This document shows, one piece after another, positions 54,593 to 63,093 of a stretch of 64,000 bases of DNA. The first letter of the stretch is position 1. Every line of letters starts with the position of its first letter. Under the pieces are notes generated by a model. It was not told where the DNA came from, made no database searches, and was given only the letters and a program-made list of their open reading frames with translations. A program made the translations under genes and the position numbers. The stretch spans positions 1 through 64,000 of the forward strand of contig CANLSH010000017.1 of the NCBI GenBank assembly GCA_947493705.1, read 5' to 3'. Source of the DNA: an uncultured Arachnia sp. Its GTDB lineage: Bacteria; Actinomycetota; Actinomycetes; Propionibacteriales; Propionibacteriaceae.

Positions 54593-55882
54593 TCAGGCTG
54601 TGTCGAGGCGTGGCTGGACGACCTCGCGGTAGAGCAACAACAACGCCGCTGTCGTGGGGATCGCAATTACGGCGCCGATGATTCCCAGGAGCGTGCCGCC
54701 GATGATGGCCGAAAGGATCACCAGGGCCCCGGGGACCTTGACGGTGCGCTTGAGGATGTTGGGGTACAGCACGTAGGCATCGAACTGCTGATAGATCAGG
54801 AAGTAGATGATGGTGACGATGCCGATGGTGGGGCTGGTGGCGAATCCGACGATCGCCACCGCGATCATGGCAAGGGAGGAGCCGATGATGGGGATGAAGC
54901 AGAAAAGGGCGACGACGAATGCCAGTGCCAGCGAGTACTCGCCCAGGCCAGCAATGTTCATGAAGATGAACGAGGCCACCGACGCCACCGTCACGATGAA
55001 GAACATCCCCGTGATGTAGCCCGACACACCGCTGAAGATCTCATCGGCAAGGTAGCGCATGCGGGGGCGACGGCTGGCCGGGGCCAGACGGTAGATCATC
55101 TCCTTGATGGAGGGCAGGGAGGCGAGGAAGTAGATCGTGAGAACGGTGATCATGATCAGAGAGAAGACGACATTGGCCAGGATGCGTCCGGCTCCCCAGA
55201 TGCCTCCGAAGAGATTCTGGATGAGCGTTCCGGAGGTGAGGAAGTCCCGGATGCGGTCGATGACGCCGAAATCCTCGTCCCACTGTGCGATCTGCGGATT
55301 GTCCCGCAAGTTGTTGAGCAGGCCCGGCAGGTTCTGCGCCAGTGACTGGGTCTGCTCGGTGAGAATGGGTACCAGTGCGGTGAACCCGAGGGCGATGACG
55401 CCCAGCGCTGCCATCGTGACCAGGAACACGGCGAGAGTGCGCGGAACACGTCGCCGCTTCAGGGAATCGACAGCTGGGCTGAGGCCCAGCGCCAGGAAGA
55501 GCGCCATGACCGCCAGGATCAGGATTCCCTGGACCTGCATGACGGCGGCTGCCAGGGCAAGGGCCACCAGAACCCCGATTGCGCCGAAGAAGCCGATGGA
55601 GAACGGCGAATGCGTCAGCAGAGTGGATTGGCTGCTGACAGTGCGCGGCGGAACCGGGGCTATCTCCTCCTGGGGAAGGGGAGTCAGCAGGCTCTGAGCG
55701 CCCCGTCGAGCATCGCCGAACACATTGCGCACCACCTTGCGAACACGTCTTCGCCTCTGGGGAGGGGATCCGGTGGTTTCCTCCTCCACCGTGTGGGTCA
55801 CGGTCTCGGTGACAGTCGGTTCTTCGTCATCCAGCTCAGCCGGGACCATGGGCTCAACTGCGGGACTATTGTGCGTTTCCAC
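54593..55882 (-). CDS. AI-2E family transporter (PerM-like)
   Basis: Polytopic membrane protein of 429 residues. A charged N-terminus of about 100 residues ([25 protein letters not shown]) precedes roughly eight hydrophobic segments and the family motif [18 protein letters not shown] near residue 320. The family was named for quorum-signal export, but members include sodium/proton antiporters, so substrate is open. The start overlaps the end of the upstream DivIVA-like gene by 17 bp. Confidence 0.85.
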   Translation of the reverse strand: METHNSPAVEPMVPAELDDEEPTVTETVTHTVEEETTGSPPQRRRRVRKVVRNVFGDARRGAQSLLTPLPQEEIAPVPPRTVSSQSTLLTHSPFSIGFFGAIGVLVALALAAAVMQVQGILILAVMALFLALGLSPAVDSLKRRRVPRTLAVFLVTMAALGVIALGFTALVPILTEQTQSLAQNLPGLLNNLRDNPQIAQWDEDFGVIDRIRDFLTSGTLIQNLFGGIWGAGRILANVVFSLIMITVLTIYFLASLPSIKEMIYRLAPASRRPRMRYLADEIFSGVSGYITGMFFIVTVASVASFIFMNIAGLGEYSLALAFVVALFCFIPIIGSSLAMIAVAIVGFATSPTIGIVTIIYFLIYQQFDAYVLYPNILKRTVKVPGALVILSAIIGGTLLGIIGAVIAIPTTAALLLLYREVVQPRLDTA

Positions 55883-56990
55883 CAGTGTCCTCGACCGCCC
55901 GGGGGATCACCGTTGTCTCCTCCGTGTCATGCTGCGCCTCACTGCCCGGGTGCCCCTGATCCTCCGGTTGCACCTCCTCGGCGATGCCCTTCAGATTCTG
56001 CATGGCCGCGACCATGGAGGATCGGCGTGCTGTGAGGGCAGCGATTTCGCGTTCCAATTGCTCCTTGCGCCAGGCAATCTGCTCCTCCAAGCGTGTCTCG
56101 TCCACCCGCAGCTTGGAGCGCATGCCAGCCATCGTCTCCTCCGCCTCTCGCGTCGCAGCCAGCCGCAGCTCTTCAGCGGAGGTCACCGCCTGCGCCCGAA
56201 TACGGGCTGCCTCCTCGCGTGCAGCGGTGAGTTGTGCGGTGGACTGCTCCTGGTTCTCCTTCGCCGTGGCGAGTTGGCCAGCCACAGCATCCTCGGTGCT
56301 ACGGGCATTTTCCAGCGCATTTGCCAGAGTCGCTTCTGCTTGTTGTTGAGCCTCAAGGAGTGTCTGGGCGGCAGTGGTCTCTGCTGCGGCGATGAGGGCT
56401 GCCGCCTCGGCATTTGTCCTCTCCAGGATGGCCGCCGACTGCGAAGCCGCATCGTCGGTGATGTGTTGTGCGCTGGCTGTTGCCTCTGCTCGTATGAGTT
56501 CGGCGTCACCACGGGCAGATTCGAGTGCTGCCGCGCCCGCTTCTGCTTGTTCCTGCCTGAGTGTGCGCAGCCCAGAGAGACCGCTCAACCGGACATCCTC
56601 TATTTCACGCTGTGAGGATTCGCGCAACGCGGCGGCACTGCGTCGGCCCTCATTGCGGATCCGTTCAGCTTCGGTCTCGCCCTGCTGCACGAGCTGTGCT
56701 ACCTGCGCTTCCGCGGCGTGCAGCAGTTGCTTGGCGTGAGCGCCCAGACGTGTGAAATCAGTGGTACCGGCCTCAGTGCGGACGTGGGTGAGATCCCGGT
56801 CGCGCTCGCGAAGCTGCATCGCGAGATTCGCGGCCTTCTGCTCAACCTCACGCACGTAGCTGTCAACCGACTGTCGGTCATAGCCTCTGAGTGCATGGGG
56901 AAAGTTTCCGGCGGCCGAAGCCGTGTCATCGAACAGGTTCAACCCCGTTGAGGAATCCTCGGAGTCCCAGTCATCGCGTGGAGTGGTCAC
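55866..56990 (-). CDS. DivIVA-like coiled-coil protein
   Basis: A 374-residue protein. A short DivIVA-like N-terminus (FPHALRGYDRQSVDSYVREVEQKAANL, about 25-60) is followed by about 250 residues of almost unbroken Ala/Glu/Arg coiled coil and an acidic tail. Proteins of this type organise polar growth or cell division in Actinobacteria; it is too unlike Wag31 in its N-terminus to be called divIVA. GTG 56990 is preceded by AGAGGG. Co-transcription with the AI-2E gene is implied by the 17-bp overlap. Confidence 0.78.
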   Translation of the reverse strand: MTTPRDDWDSEDSSTGLNLFDDTASAAGNFPHALRGYDRQSVDSYVREVEQKAANLAMQLRERDRDLTHVRTEAGTTDFTRLGAHAKQLLHAAEAQVAQLVQQGETEAERIRNEGRRSAAALRESSQREIEDVRLSGLSGLRTLRQEQAEAGAAALESARGDAELIRAEATASAQHITDDAASQSAAILERTNAEAAALIAAAETTAAQTLLEAQQQAEATLANALENARSTEDAVAGQLATAKENQEQSTAQLTAAREEAARIRAQAVTSAEELRLAATREAEETMAGMRSKLRVDETRLEEQIAWRKEQLEREIAALTARRSSMVAAMQNLKGIAEEVQPEDQGHPGSEAQHDTEETTVIPRAVEDTGGNAQ

Positions 56991-57058
56991 GACACCCTCT
57001 TCCCTCGTGCTGCCTACATCTGCGTGCTGCCTTGGAAAGACTATCGTCTGGGACGCGA

Positions 57059-57096
57059 TTCGGGGGCCCAGTGACATCTGTGGCTGGACCCCCGAA
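57059..57096 (-). terminator. Hairpin after the epimerase gene
   Basis: Arms TTCGGGGGCCCAG (57059-57071) and CTGGACCCCCGAA (57084-57096) pair over 13 positions. The one imperfect position is a G-U pair in minus-strand RNA but a C-A mismatch in plus-strand RNA, so it fits the minus-strand mce transcript. There is no T run. Confidence 0.5.
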
Positions 57097-57119
57097 AGCA
57101 GGCGTGAGTGGTGTAGCGG

Positions 57120-57566
57120 TCAGTGCCCGGCTTCCTCGGCCGGCTCCACCAGTTCCAGCAGCACGCCGCGTGCATCCTTGGGGTGAACAAAGTTGATGCG
57201 GCTCCCGGCGGTGCCGCGCTTCGGCTCATCGTAGAGCAGACGCATACCGCGCTCGCGCAGAACGCGGCTGGCTTCGTCGATGTCATGGACACGATAGGCA
57301 AGCTGCTGAATGCCCTGACCGTTCTTGGCAAGGAACTTGCCGATGGCCGAGTCCTCCCTCAGCGGGGCCAGGAGCTGAATTTTGGCATTCTCCTCACCCT
57401 GCTCGCCGGTGCCGAGCATGGCCTCAGCCACACCCTGCTCCTCGTTCACCTCGCGATGGAGTTCGCGCCAACCGAACACCTCGGAGTGGAACGTGATGGC
57501 TTCGTCGAGGTCCGGGACTGCCAGACCGACGTGATCGATGCAGATGAACAGGTCTTGGTTTTCCAT
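57120..57566 (-). CDS. mce: Methylmalonyl-CoA epimerase
   Basis: VOC-fold enzyme interconverting (2R)- and (2S)-methylmalonyl-CoA in the propionate pathway; 148 residues, the same size and with the same opening (DLFICIDHV) as the Propionibacterium shermanii enzyme. Metal-ligand positions are His12, Gln64 and Glu138; the fourth, a His in P. shermanii (His91), aligns with Gln88 in GIQQLAYRV. YDEPKRGTAGSRINFVHPKD is typical. It lies 63 bp after pgm on the same strand. Confidence 0.9.
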   Translation of the reverse strand: MENQDLFICIDHVGLAVPDLDEAITFHSEVFGWRELHREVNEEQGVAEAMLGTGEQGEENAKIQLLAPLREDSAIGKFLAKNGQGIQQLAYRVHDIDEASRVLRERGMRLLYDEPKRGTAGSRINFVHPKDARGVLLELVEPAEEAGH

Positions 57567-57629
57567 GTCACCCAGTTTCCCATACGACGCTGTGGCGCTT
57601 CCCAGCAGGGCTGTCTATTCGGCTGTTCA

Positions 57630-59258
57630 TCATGAGAGGGCACGATCAACCAACGCCTTGGCCTCCTCCTTCACCGCGGCGAGATGGGTTGAGTCCTTCA
57701 ATGACTCTGCGTAGATCTTGTATTTGTCCTCGGTGCCAGAGGGGCGGGCCGCGAACCAGCCGCTGTCAGTGGTCACCTTGACACCGCCGATGGCTGCCCC
57801 GTTGCCGGGGGCATTGGACAGGACCGCAGTGATCGCCTCGCCAGCCAGTTCGGTGGCCGTGACGTCGCTGGCTCCCAGCCGGGACAGCTTCGCCTTCTGT
57901 TCCCGGTTGGCCTCCGCGTCCACCCGTGTGTAGTAGGACTTGCCGAACTCCTCCTCGAGGGCGGCGTAGTGCTGGCTGGGGGAGGTGCCCGTGACCGCGA
58001 GGATCTCGCTGGCCAGCAGCGCGAGCAGTATGCCGTCCTTGTCCGTGGTCCACGTGGCTCCGGTCTTCTCCAGGAAGGACGCCCCAGCTGACTCCTCGCC
58101 ACCGAATCCGATGGAACCGTCCTCGAGTCCGGCGACGAACCACCTGAAGCCGACGGGGACCTCGACCAAGCGGCGCCCCAGCTTGGCGGCAACCTTGTCG
58201 ATCAGTGAGGATGAGACGAGCGTCTTGCCGATTCCAGCATCCTTGGACCACGTATCACGATGACTGAACAGGTATTGGATGGCGACGGCCAGGAACGCGT
58301 TGGGGTTCATGAGCCCCCCGTCCGGCGTCACGATTCCGTGTCGATCCGCGTCTGCGTCATTGCCCGTTGAAATGTCGTAGGCGTTCCGGTTGGCGATCAG
58401 TGAAGCCATCGCATCGGGGGAGGAGCAGTCCATCCGGATCTGGCCATCTGTGTCCAGTGTCATGAATCGCCACGTGGGATCCACGACAGGATTGATGACC
58501 GTGAGATCGAGGCCTGCGGTGTCAGCCAGATGCTCCCAGTACTGTACGGAGGCACCTCCGAGTGGGTCCGCGCCAATGCGCACCCCGGCAGCGCCGATGG
58601 CCTCCAGATCCAGGACGCTGGAGAGTTCTGAGCAGTACGGGGTCCTGTAGTCGTAGCGCTCGATGTCACCGCGGATCGCCTCGTATGTTCGGCGACGGAT
58701 GCCCTCCGGCTGTGCCATCAGCTCGTTGGCCCGGTCCGCGATGCGGCCGGTTGCGTCGCTGTCGGCGGGTCCGCCTGATGGTGGGTTGTACTTGAACCCA
58801 CCATCGCGCGGCGGGTTGTGCGACGGCGTGACAACGATGCCGTCGGCGTGCTGACCACCGGCGTCCCGATTGAAAGAGATGATTGCCCGCGACACCGCTG
58901 GCGTGGGGGTGTACTCGTCCTCACGCTCGGCGCGCACATTCACGCCGTTGGCCACGAGGACCTCGATCGCGGTGCGCCAGGCAGGCTCCGAGAGAGCGTG
59001 GGCGTCCTTGCCGATGAACAACGGCCCCGTGGTGCCCTGCTGGGCCCGGTACTCGACGATGGCCTGCGTCGTCGCAGCGATGTGCAGATCGTTGAAGGCC
59101 ACATCGAGGCTGGAACCCCTGTGCCCGGAGGTGCCGAAGACCACACGTTGGTCAGGGTTGCTCGGGTCCGGGACATGATCGTGATAGGCCGACAACAGGG
59201 CGTCGATGTCAACGAGATCGGATTCTTGAGCTGGTTGTCCTGCGCGTGGGTGTGCCAT
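57630..59258 (-). CDS. pgm: Phosphoglucomutase (alpha-D-glucose phosphate specific)
   Basis: Interconverts glucose 1- and 6-phosphate, feeding glycogen synthesis; 542 residues, close to E. coli Pgm (546). Start region AHPRAGQPAQESDLVDI, phosphoserine loop VTPSHNPPRDGG, metal loop DADADRHG, sugar loop GGEESAGASF and phosphate loop RPSGTEDKYK are present. ATG 59258 is the family start; ATG 59264 adds two residues. Diverges from the ybbN-like gene, 98 bp between starts. Confidence 0.96.
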   Translation of the reverse strand: MAHPRAGQPAQESDLVDIDALLSAYHDHVPDPSNPDQRVVFGTSGHRGSSLDVAFNDLHIAATTQAIVEYRAQQGTTGPLFIGKDAHALSEPAWRTAIEVLVANGVNVRAEREDEYTPTPAVSRAIISFNRDAGGQHADGIVVTPSHNPPRDGGFKYNPPSGGPADSDATGRIADRANELMAQPEGIRRRTYEAIRGDIERYDYRTPYCSELSSVLDLEAIGAAGVRIGADPLGGASVQYWEHLADTAGLDLTVINPVVDPTWRFMTLDTDGQIRMDCSSPDAMASLIANRNAYDISTGNDADADRHGIVTPDGGLMNPNAFLAVAIQYLFSHRDTWSKDAGIGKTLVSSSLIDKVAAKLGRRLVEVPVGFRWFVAGLEDGSIGFGGEESAGASFLEKTGATWTTDKDGILLALLASEILAVTGTSPSQHYAALEEEFGKSYYTRVDAEANREQKAKLSRLGASDVTATELAGEAITAVLSNAPGNGAAIGGVKVTTDSGWFAARPSGTEDKYKIYAESLKDSTHLAAVKEEAKALVDRALS

Positions 59259-59356
59259 GGACATTATCTTTGCATCATCGGCAGCCGCTGGCAGGAAATC
59301 CATCAGGAGCCGGTGTCCGTTTGGCCCCTGCACTCAGGACGGCCAAGATGGGACCC

Positions 59357-60256
59357 ATGACTGATCCGAACTTTTCACGGCCAGGTGCCGTGGACCTCTC
59401 GTCGCTCACCAACCCTCCCGCGTCCACGACCGGTGGCTACGTCATGGAGGTGGGTGAGGCTGACTTCCAGGAACTGGCGACGCTTTCCTCGCAGCATCCG
59501 GTGATCGTGGAGTTCCACTCCCCTCGGGATACGGGCGGCCCGGCGCTGTCGCGAGATCTTGCCGAGCTGGTGAACGCGGGTGGAGGACGCTATCTGCTCG
59601 CCCGCGTGGACGTCGACGCGGAGCCCCGGCTGGCACAGGCGCTCCAAGTCACTGCGGTACCCACCGTCATCGCCCTGATCGCCGGACAGCTCGCGCCGTT
59701 GTTCCAGGGGACACGCTCTCGTGAAGAAATCTCGGGCGTGCTGGACCAGGTTGCGCAATTGGCGGTGGGCAATGGGATCACTGGACGCGCACAGCCCGTC
59801 GATGCAGCTTCCGCTGATGGGGAGACCGGGGAGGAGGCAGCACTTGACCCTCGTTTCGAGGCCGCCGACACGGCGCTACAGGCCGGTGACTACGCCTTGG
59901 CCGTCGAAGAATTCGACAAGTTGCTTGTTGAGACGCCCCTTGACGTGGAGGTCATTGCCGGACGCGCCCAGGCAAGCCTGCTGGCACGCAGTATGAACTT
60001 CGACCCCGCCGCCGTCGTGGCCGCCGCTTCGGCTCGGCCTGATGACATCGAGGCGCAACTGCAGGCTGCTGATCTGGAGATCATTCAGGGTGCATCTGAA
60101 TCGGCCTTTGATCGGCTGCTCGGACTGGCTGCTTCCGTGGGCGCGGATGATCGAGAGACCCTTCGGCTGCGCATCCTGGAACTTTTCGACGTTGTGGGAC
60201 GGAGCGAGCCCACGGTTCTTGCGGCTCGCCGACGCCTCTCGACGGTGCTCTTCTGA
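59357..60256 (+). CDS. ybbN: Thioredoxin-fold protein of the YbbN/CnoX type, no CxxC
   Basis: A 299-residue protein: a thioredoxin-like domain (about 25-135) followed by a helical TPR-like region (about 165-299, FEAADTALQAGDYALAVEEFDKLL...). Where thioredoxins have WCGPC this one reads SPRDTGG, with no cysteine, so it cannot act as a classical disulphide reductase. Family members are co-chaperones that protect client proteins under oxidative stress. A similar protein, Rv1324, lies in the same block in M. tuberculosis. Start ATG 59357, or 59348 (three more residues). Confidence 0.85.
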   Translation: MTDPNFSRPGAVDLSSLTNPPASTTGGYVMEVGEADFQELATLSSQHPVIVEFHSPRDTGGPALSRDLAELVNAGGGRYLLARVDVDAEPRLAQALQVTAVPTVIALIAGQLAPLFQGTRSREEISGVLDQVAQLAVGNGITGRAQPVDAASADGETGEEAALDPRFEAADTALQAGDYALAVEEFDKLLVETPLDVEVIAGRAQASLLARSMNFDPAAVVAAASARPDDIEAQLQAADLEIIQGASESAFDRLLGLAASVGADDRETLRLRILELFDVVGRSEPTVLAARRRLSTVLF

Positions 60257-60274
60257 CAGCTGGTCCAGGCACCT

Positions 60275-60397
60275 ATGGACCTCAAACAGATGGCCTTCGT
60301 GGTTGGCGCCGTCGCGGTGATCATCGTCTTTGGGGCATTCGCCGTCTGGTTGTTCGGGTACCTCGGCCAATTCGTCCCCATGATCGAGCCGGGCTGA
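60275..60397 (+). CDS. 40-residue single-span membrane peptide
   Basis: ATG 60275 opens a 40-codon frame closed by TGA 60395-60397. It begins MDLKQMAFVVGAV and consists of a short charged start, one hydrophobic helix of about 24 residues (residues 7-30) and a short tail ending IEPG. It starts 18 bp after ybbN and ends 18 bp before the convergent NUDIX gene, filling the gap between them. No strong ribosome-binding site is visible (CAGGCACCT). Codon use fits the genome, but homologues must be checked. Confidence 0.55.
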   Translation: MDLKQMAFVVGAVAVIIVFGAFAVWLFGYLGQFVPMIEPG

Positions 60398-60415
60398 GTG
60401 CCCACGGGAGAGGGG

Positions 60416-61192
60416 TCAGAGAGGATGACCGTCCTCGGTCATGCCAGTGAAACCGCTCAACAGCAGCCGAATGCGGCGCGCGGACAGCTCGGTGACCCGC
60501 TCGTCGAGATCGACAGGATCCACCCAGTGGACGGCCACCAGCTCCCGCTGATCGATCGCGGTGATCCCATCCGCCACATCGGGCAGGAGCGTGCCGCCAT
60601 CGAAGATGAACTCAACGGCATCGGACCATCCGAGGTAGGGCGGCATCCAGTCGATGAGGGCTGCCTGGCGAAACGATACGGCGAGCCCCACTTCCTCCAT
60701 CACCTCGCGCTCGGTGCCCACCCGTGGGGACTCACCTGCCTCGACGATGCCGCCGGGGAGCTCCCAATCGGCCTTGTAGCGCGTCTCCGTGAGCAGCACC
60801 CGGCCGTCCTGATCCCTGAACACAGCGTGACCGATCATCCGCTTCGTCGGTAGGACGGAATTCATCACGCCGGAGAACCCCTGGGCCCCGTAGACGGGAT
60901 CGACGGCAAGGCGTGCATAGATCAAAACATCGACGAGATCATCGTTGCCGACCCGCTGCGCCGAGCGAAGCCGCCCCTCCAATCGAAAACCACAGCGTTG
61001 CAGCGCCCGCCGTGCGACGAGATCGTTCGCTGGCAGATCCACCTGCAGGCGACGCAATTGATGGGCGATGATGGCATCATCCGCGGCGAGACTCACCGCC
61101 TTACCCAGCGTCTCCGCGTCGACGCGCTGCTCTTTCCAGCGCAACACACCGACGTCGCCGGAGATTTCAACCTGGACGCTGAATTCCGTCAC
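60416..61192 (-). CDS. GNAT-like and NUDIX fusion protein
   Basis: A 258-residue protein in two parts. Residues about 1-95 look like the second half of a GNAT acetyltransferase fold (LRRLQVDLPANDLVARRALQRCGF...). Residues about 110-245 are a NUDIX hydrolase with the full box GGIVEAGESPRVGTEREVMEEVG (catalytic REVMEE). It may hydrolyse a nucleoside diphosphate derivative; substrate unknown. Its ATG overlaps the glgB stop (ATGA), placing it at the end of the mak-glgB operon. Confidence 0.8.
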   Translation of the reverse strand: MTEFSVQVEISGDVGVLRWKEQRVDAETLGKAVSLAADDAIIAHQLRRLQVDLPANDLVARRALQRCGFRLEGRLRSAQRVGNDDLVDVLIYARLAVDPVYGAQGFSGVMNSVLPTKRMIGHAVFRDQDGRVLLTETRYKADWELPGGIVEAGESPRVGTEREVMEEVGLAVSFRQAALIDWMPPYLGWSDAVEFIFDGGTLLPDVADGITAIDQRELVAVHWVDPVDLDERVTELSARRIRLLLSGFTGMTEDGHPL

Positions 61193-63093
61193 GACGCGTC
61201 AGCTGCGGCCCGTCGACGCAGCCACACGCTCCCCAGCGGGGGCACTGTCACATTGGCTTGTGCCGGGAAATGACCCCACGCCTGGTCACGGGCCGTCACC
61301 TGACCCAGATTGCCGAACTCGTCGCTGCCGTCGTAGACGGATGAATCAGTGTTGAGAATCTCCTCCCAGCCACCGGCAACAGGAAGCCCGATGGACATGT
61401 CAGTGATCGGCTCGGGTGAGAAGTTTGTGATGCATGCAATATGGTTGCCTGCCTCGTCATGACGTACCCAGCTCAGGGTGTTGCGGGTTGCGTCGTCACC
61501 GCGGATCCAGGTGAAGCCCTCGGGTGCGTTGTCCAGCTCATAGAGCGGCGAGTTGTCGCGGTACAGAGCGTTCAGATCCCGGAACAGCTGCTGCAGCCCG
61601 CGGTGCCCCCACAGGTCACTGACCCACCATTCGAGACCGATGGCCTCATTGAATTCTGGGCGGGAACCGAATTCGCAACCCATGAAGATCAGCTGTTTGC
61701 CCGGGAAACTCCACATGAAGGAGTAGAAGGCGCGCAGAGTGGCGAACCTGCGCCAGTCGTCCTGAGGAACCTTCTGCATCATGGAGCCCTTGCCGTGCAC
61801 GACTTCGTCGTGACTGATGGGAAGGATGAAGTTCTCGGAGTACGCATACACCATGGCGAAGGTGATGAGGTTGTGCTCGTACTGACGGTAGATGGGATCA
61901 AGCTCCAGATAGCGCAGCGAGTCATTCATCCAACCCATGTTCCACTTGAAGCCGAAGCCCAGCCCGCCCTCATGCACGGGCTTGGTCACGCCGGGGAAGC
62001 TGGTGGATTCTTCGGCGATCATGAGCACACCGGGGTGGCGTTCGTAGAGGTGCAGATTCACCCAGCGCAGAAAATCGATGGCTTCAAGGTTCTCGCGGCC
62101 GCCGTACTGGTTGGGGATCCACTCGCCGTCCTCGCGTGAGTAGTCGAGGTAGATCATGGAGGCGACGGCATCCACCCGCAGGCCGTCGATGTGGAACTCG
62201 TTGATCCAGTACAGCGCGTTGGAGATGAGGAAGCTCTTCACCTCGTTGCGCCCGTAGTTGAAGATGTAGGTACCCCAGTCCTTGTGTTCGCCCTGCCGGG
62301 GATCGGCGTGTTCATAGAGTGCCGTCCCGTCGAAGCGGCCCAGTGCCCAGTCGTCCTTGGGGAAGTGACCCGGAACCCAGTCAAGGATGACGCCGATGCC
62401 AGCCTGGTGCAGGCGGTCCACCAGGTAGCGGAAGTCGTCGGGCTTGCCGAAACGACTGGTGGGGGAGAAGTATCCCGAGACCTGGTAGCCCCAGGAGGGC
62501 GCAAAGGGGTGCTCGGCCACCGGCATGAGTTCCACGTGCGTGTAGCCCTGCCAGGTGATGTATTCCACAAGTTCATCGGCGAGGTCGAGGTAGGACTTGC
62601 CGGGGCGCCACCCTCCAAGATGGAGCTCGTAGACGCTCATCGGCTCGGCGTGTGCGCGGGACTTCTCACGACGGGCGATCCATTCATCGTCGGACCACAC
62701 GTACTTCGACTGGTACACCATGCTGGCGTTGGTGGGTGCCTGCTCGCTGAAGCGCGCCATGGGGTCGACCTTCTCGCGCCAGGCGCCATCGGCACCCTGA
62801 ATGCGGAATTTGTACAGGGCCTCCTCGCCGATCCCGGGCAGGAACCCTCCCCACACACCGGTGCCGGGGATGAGCGCGAGGTCGTCTGCGCCCCATCCGT
62901 TGAAGTCCCCGGTCACCTGGACCTGCTTGGCGTTGGGCGCCCAGACCGCGAAACGGACCCCGCTGATGGGTCCATCCTCGCCCTCAATCGTCGCGAGGAA
63001 GCTTCCAAGTCGTTTCCACAGCTCTGTGTCTCCTCCTTGGTGGAAGCCCTGAAGATCCGTGCCGGTCAATCCGCCGAACTGGTTCTGTGTCAT
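61189..63093 (-). CDS. glgB: 1,4-alpha-glucan branching enzyme
   Basis: GH13 enzyme introducing alpha-1,6 branches into glycogen; 634 residues. A CBM48 domain (about 35-120, FAVWAPNAKQVQVTGDFNGWG) precedes the catalytic barrel with DWVPGHFPKDDW, nucleophile Asp in GLRVDAVASMIYLDYS, acid/base Glu in MIAEEST and HDEVVHGKGSM. It lacks the extra N1 domain of the 730-residue forms. In Actinobacteria it works on linear glucan made by GlgE from maltose-1-phosphate, which fits the upstream maltokinase gene that overlaps it by four bases. Confidence 0.96.
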   Translation of the reverse strand: MTQNQFGGLTGTDLQGFHQGGDTELWKRLGSFLATIEGEDGPISGVRFAVWAPNAKQVQVTGDFNGWGADDLALIPGTGVWGGFLPGIGEEALYKFRIQGADGAWREKVDPMARFSEQAPTNASMVYQSKYVWSDDEWIARREKSRAHAEPMSVYELHLGGWRPGKSYLDLADELVEYITWQGYTHVELMPVAEHPFAPSWGYQVSGYFSPTSRFGKPDDFRYLVDRLHQAGIGVILDWVPGHFPKDDWALGRFDGTALYEHADPRQGEHKDWGTYIFNYGRNEVKSFLISNALYWINEFHIDGLRVDAVASMIYLDYSREDGEWIPNQYGGRENLEAIDFLRWVNLHLYERHPGVLMIAEESTSFPGVTKPVHEGGLGFGFKWNMGWMNDSLRYLELDPIYRQYEHNLITFAMVYAYSENFILPISHDEVVHGKGSMMQKVPQDDWRRFATLRAFYSFMWSFPGKQLIFMGCEFGSRPEFNEAIGLEWWVSDLWGHRGLQQLFRDLNALYRDNSPLYELDNAPEGFTWIRGDDATRNTLSWVRHDEAGNHIACITNFSPEPITDMSIGLPVAGGWEEILNTDSSVYDGSDEFGNLGQVTARDQAWGHFPAQANVTVPPLGSVWLRRRAAADAS

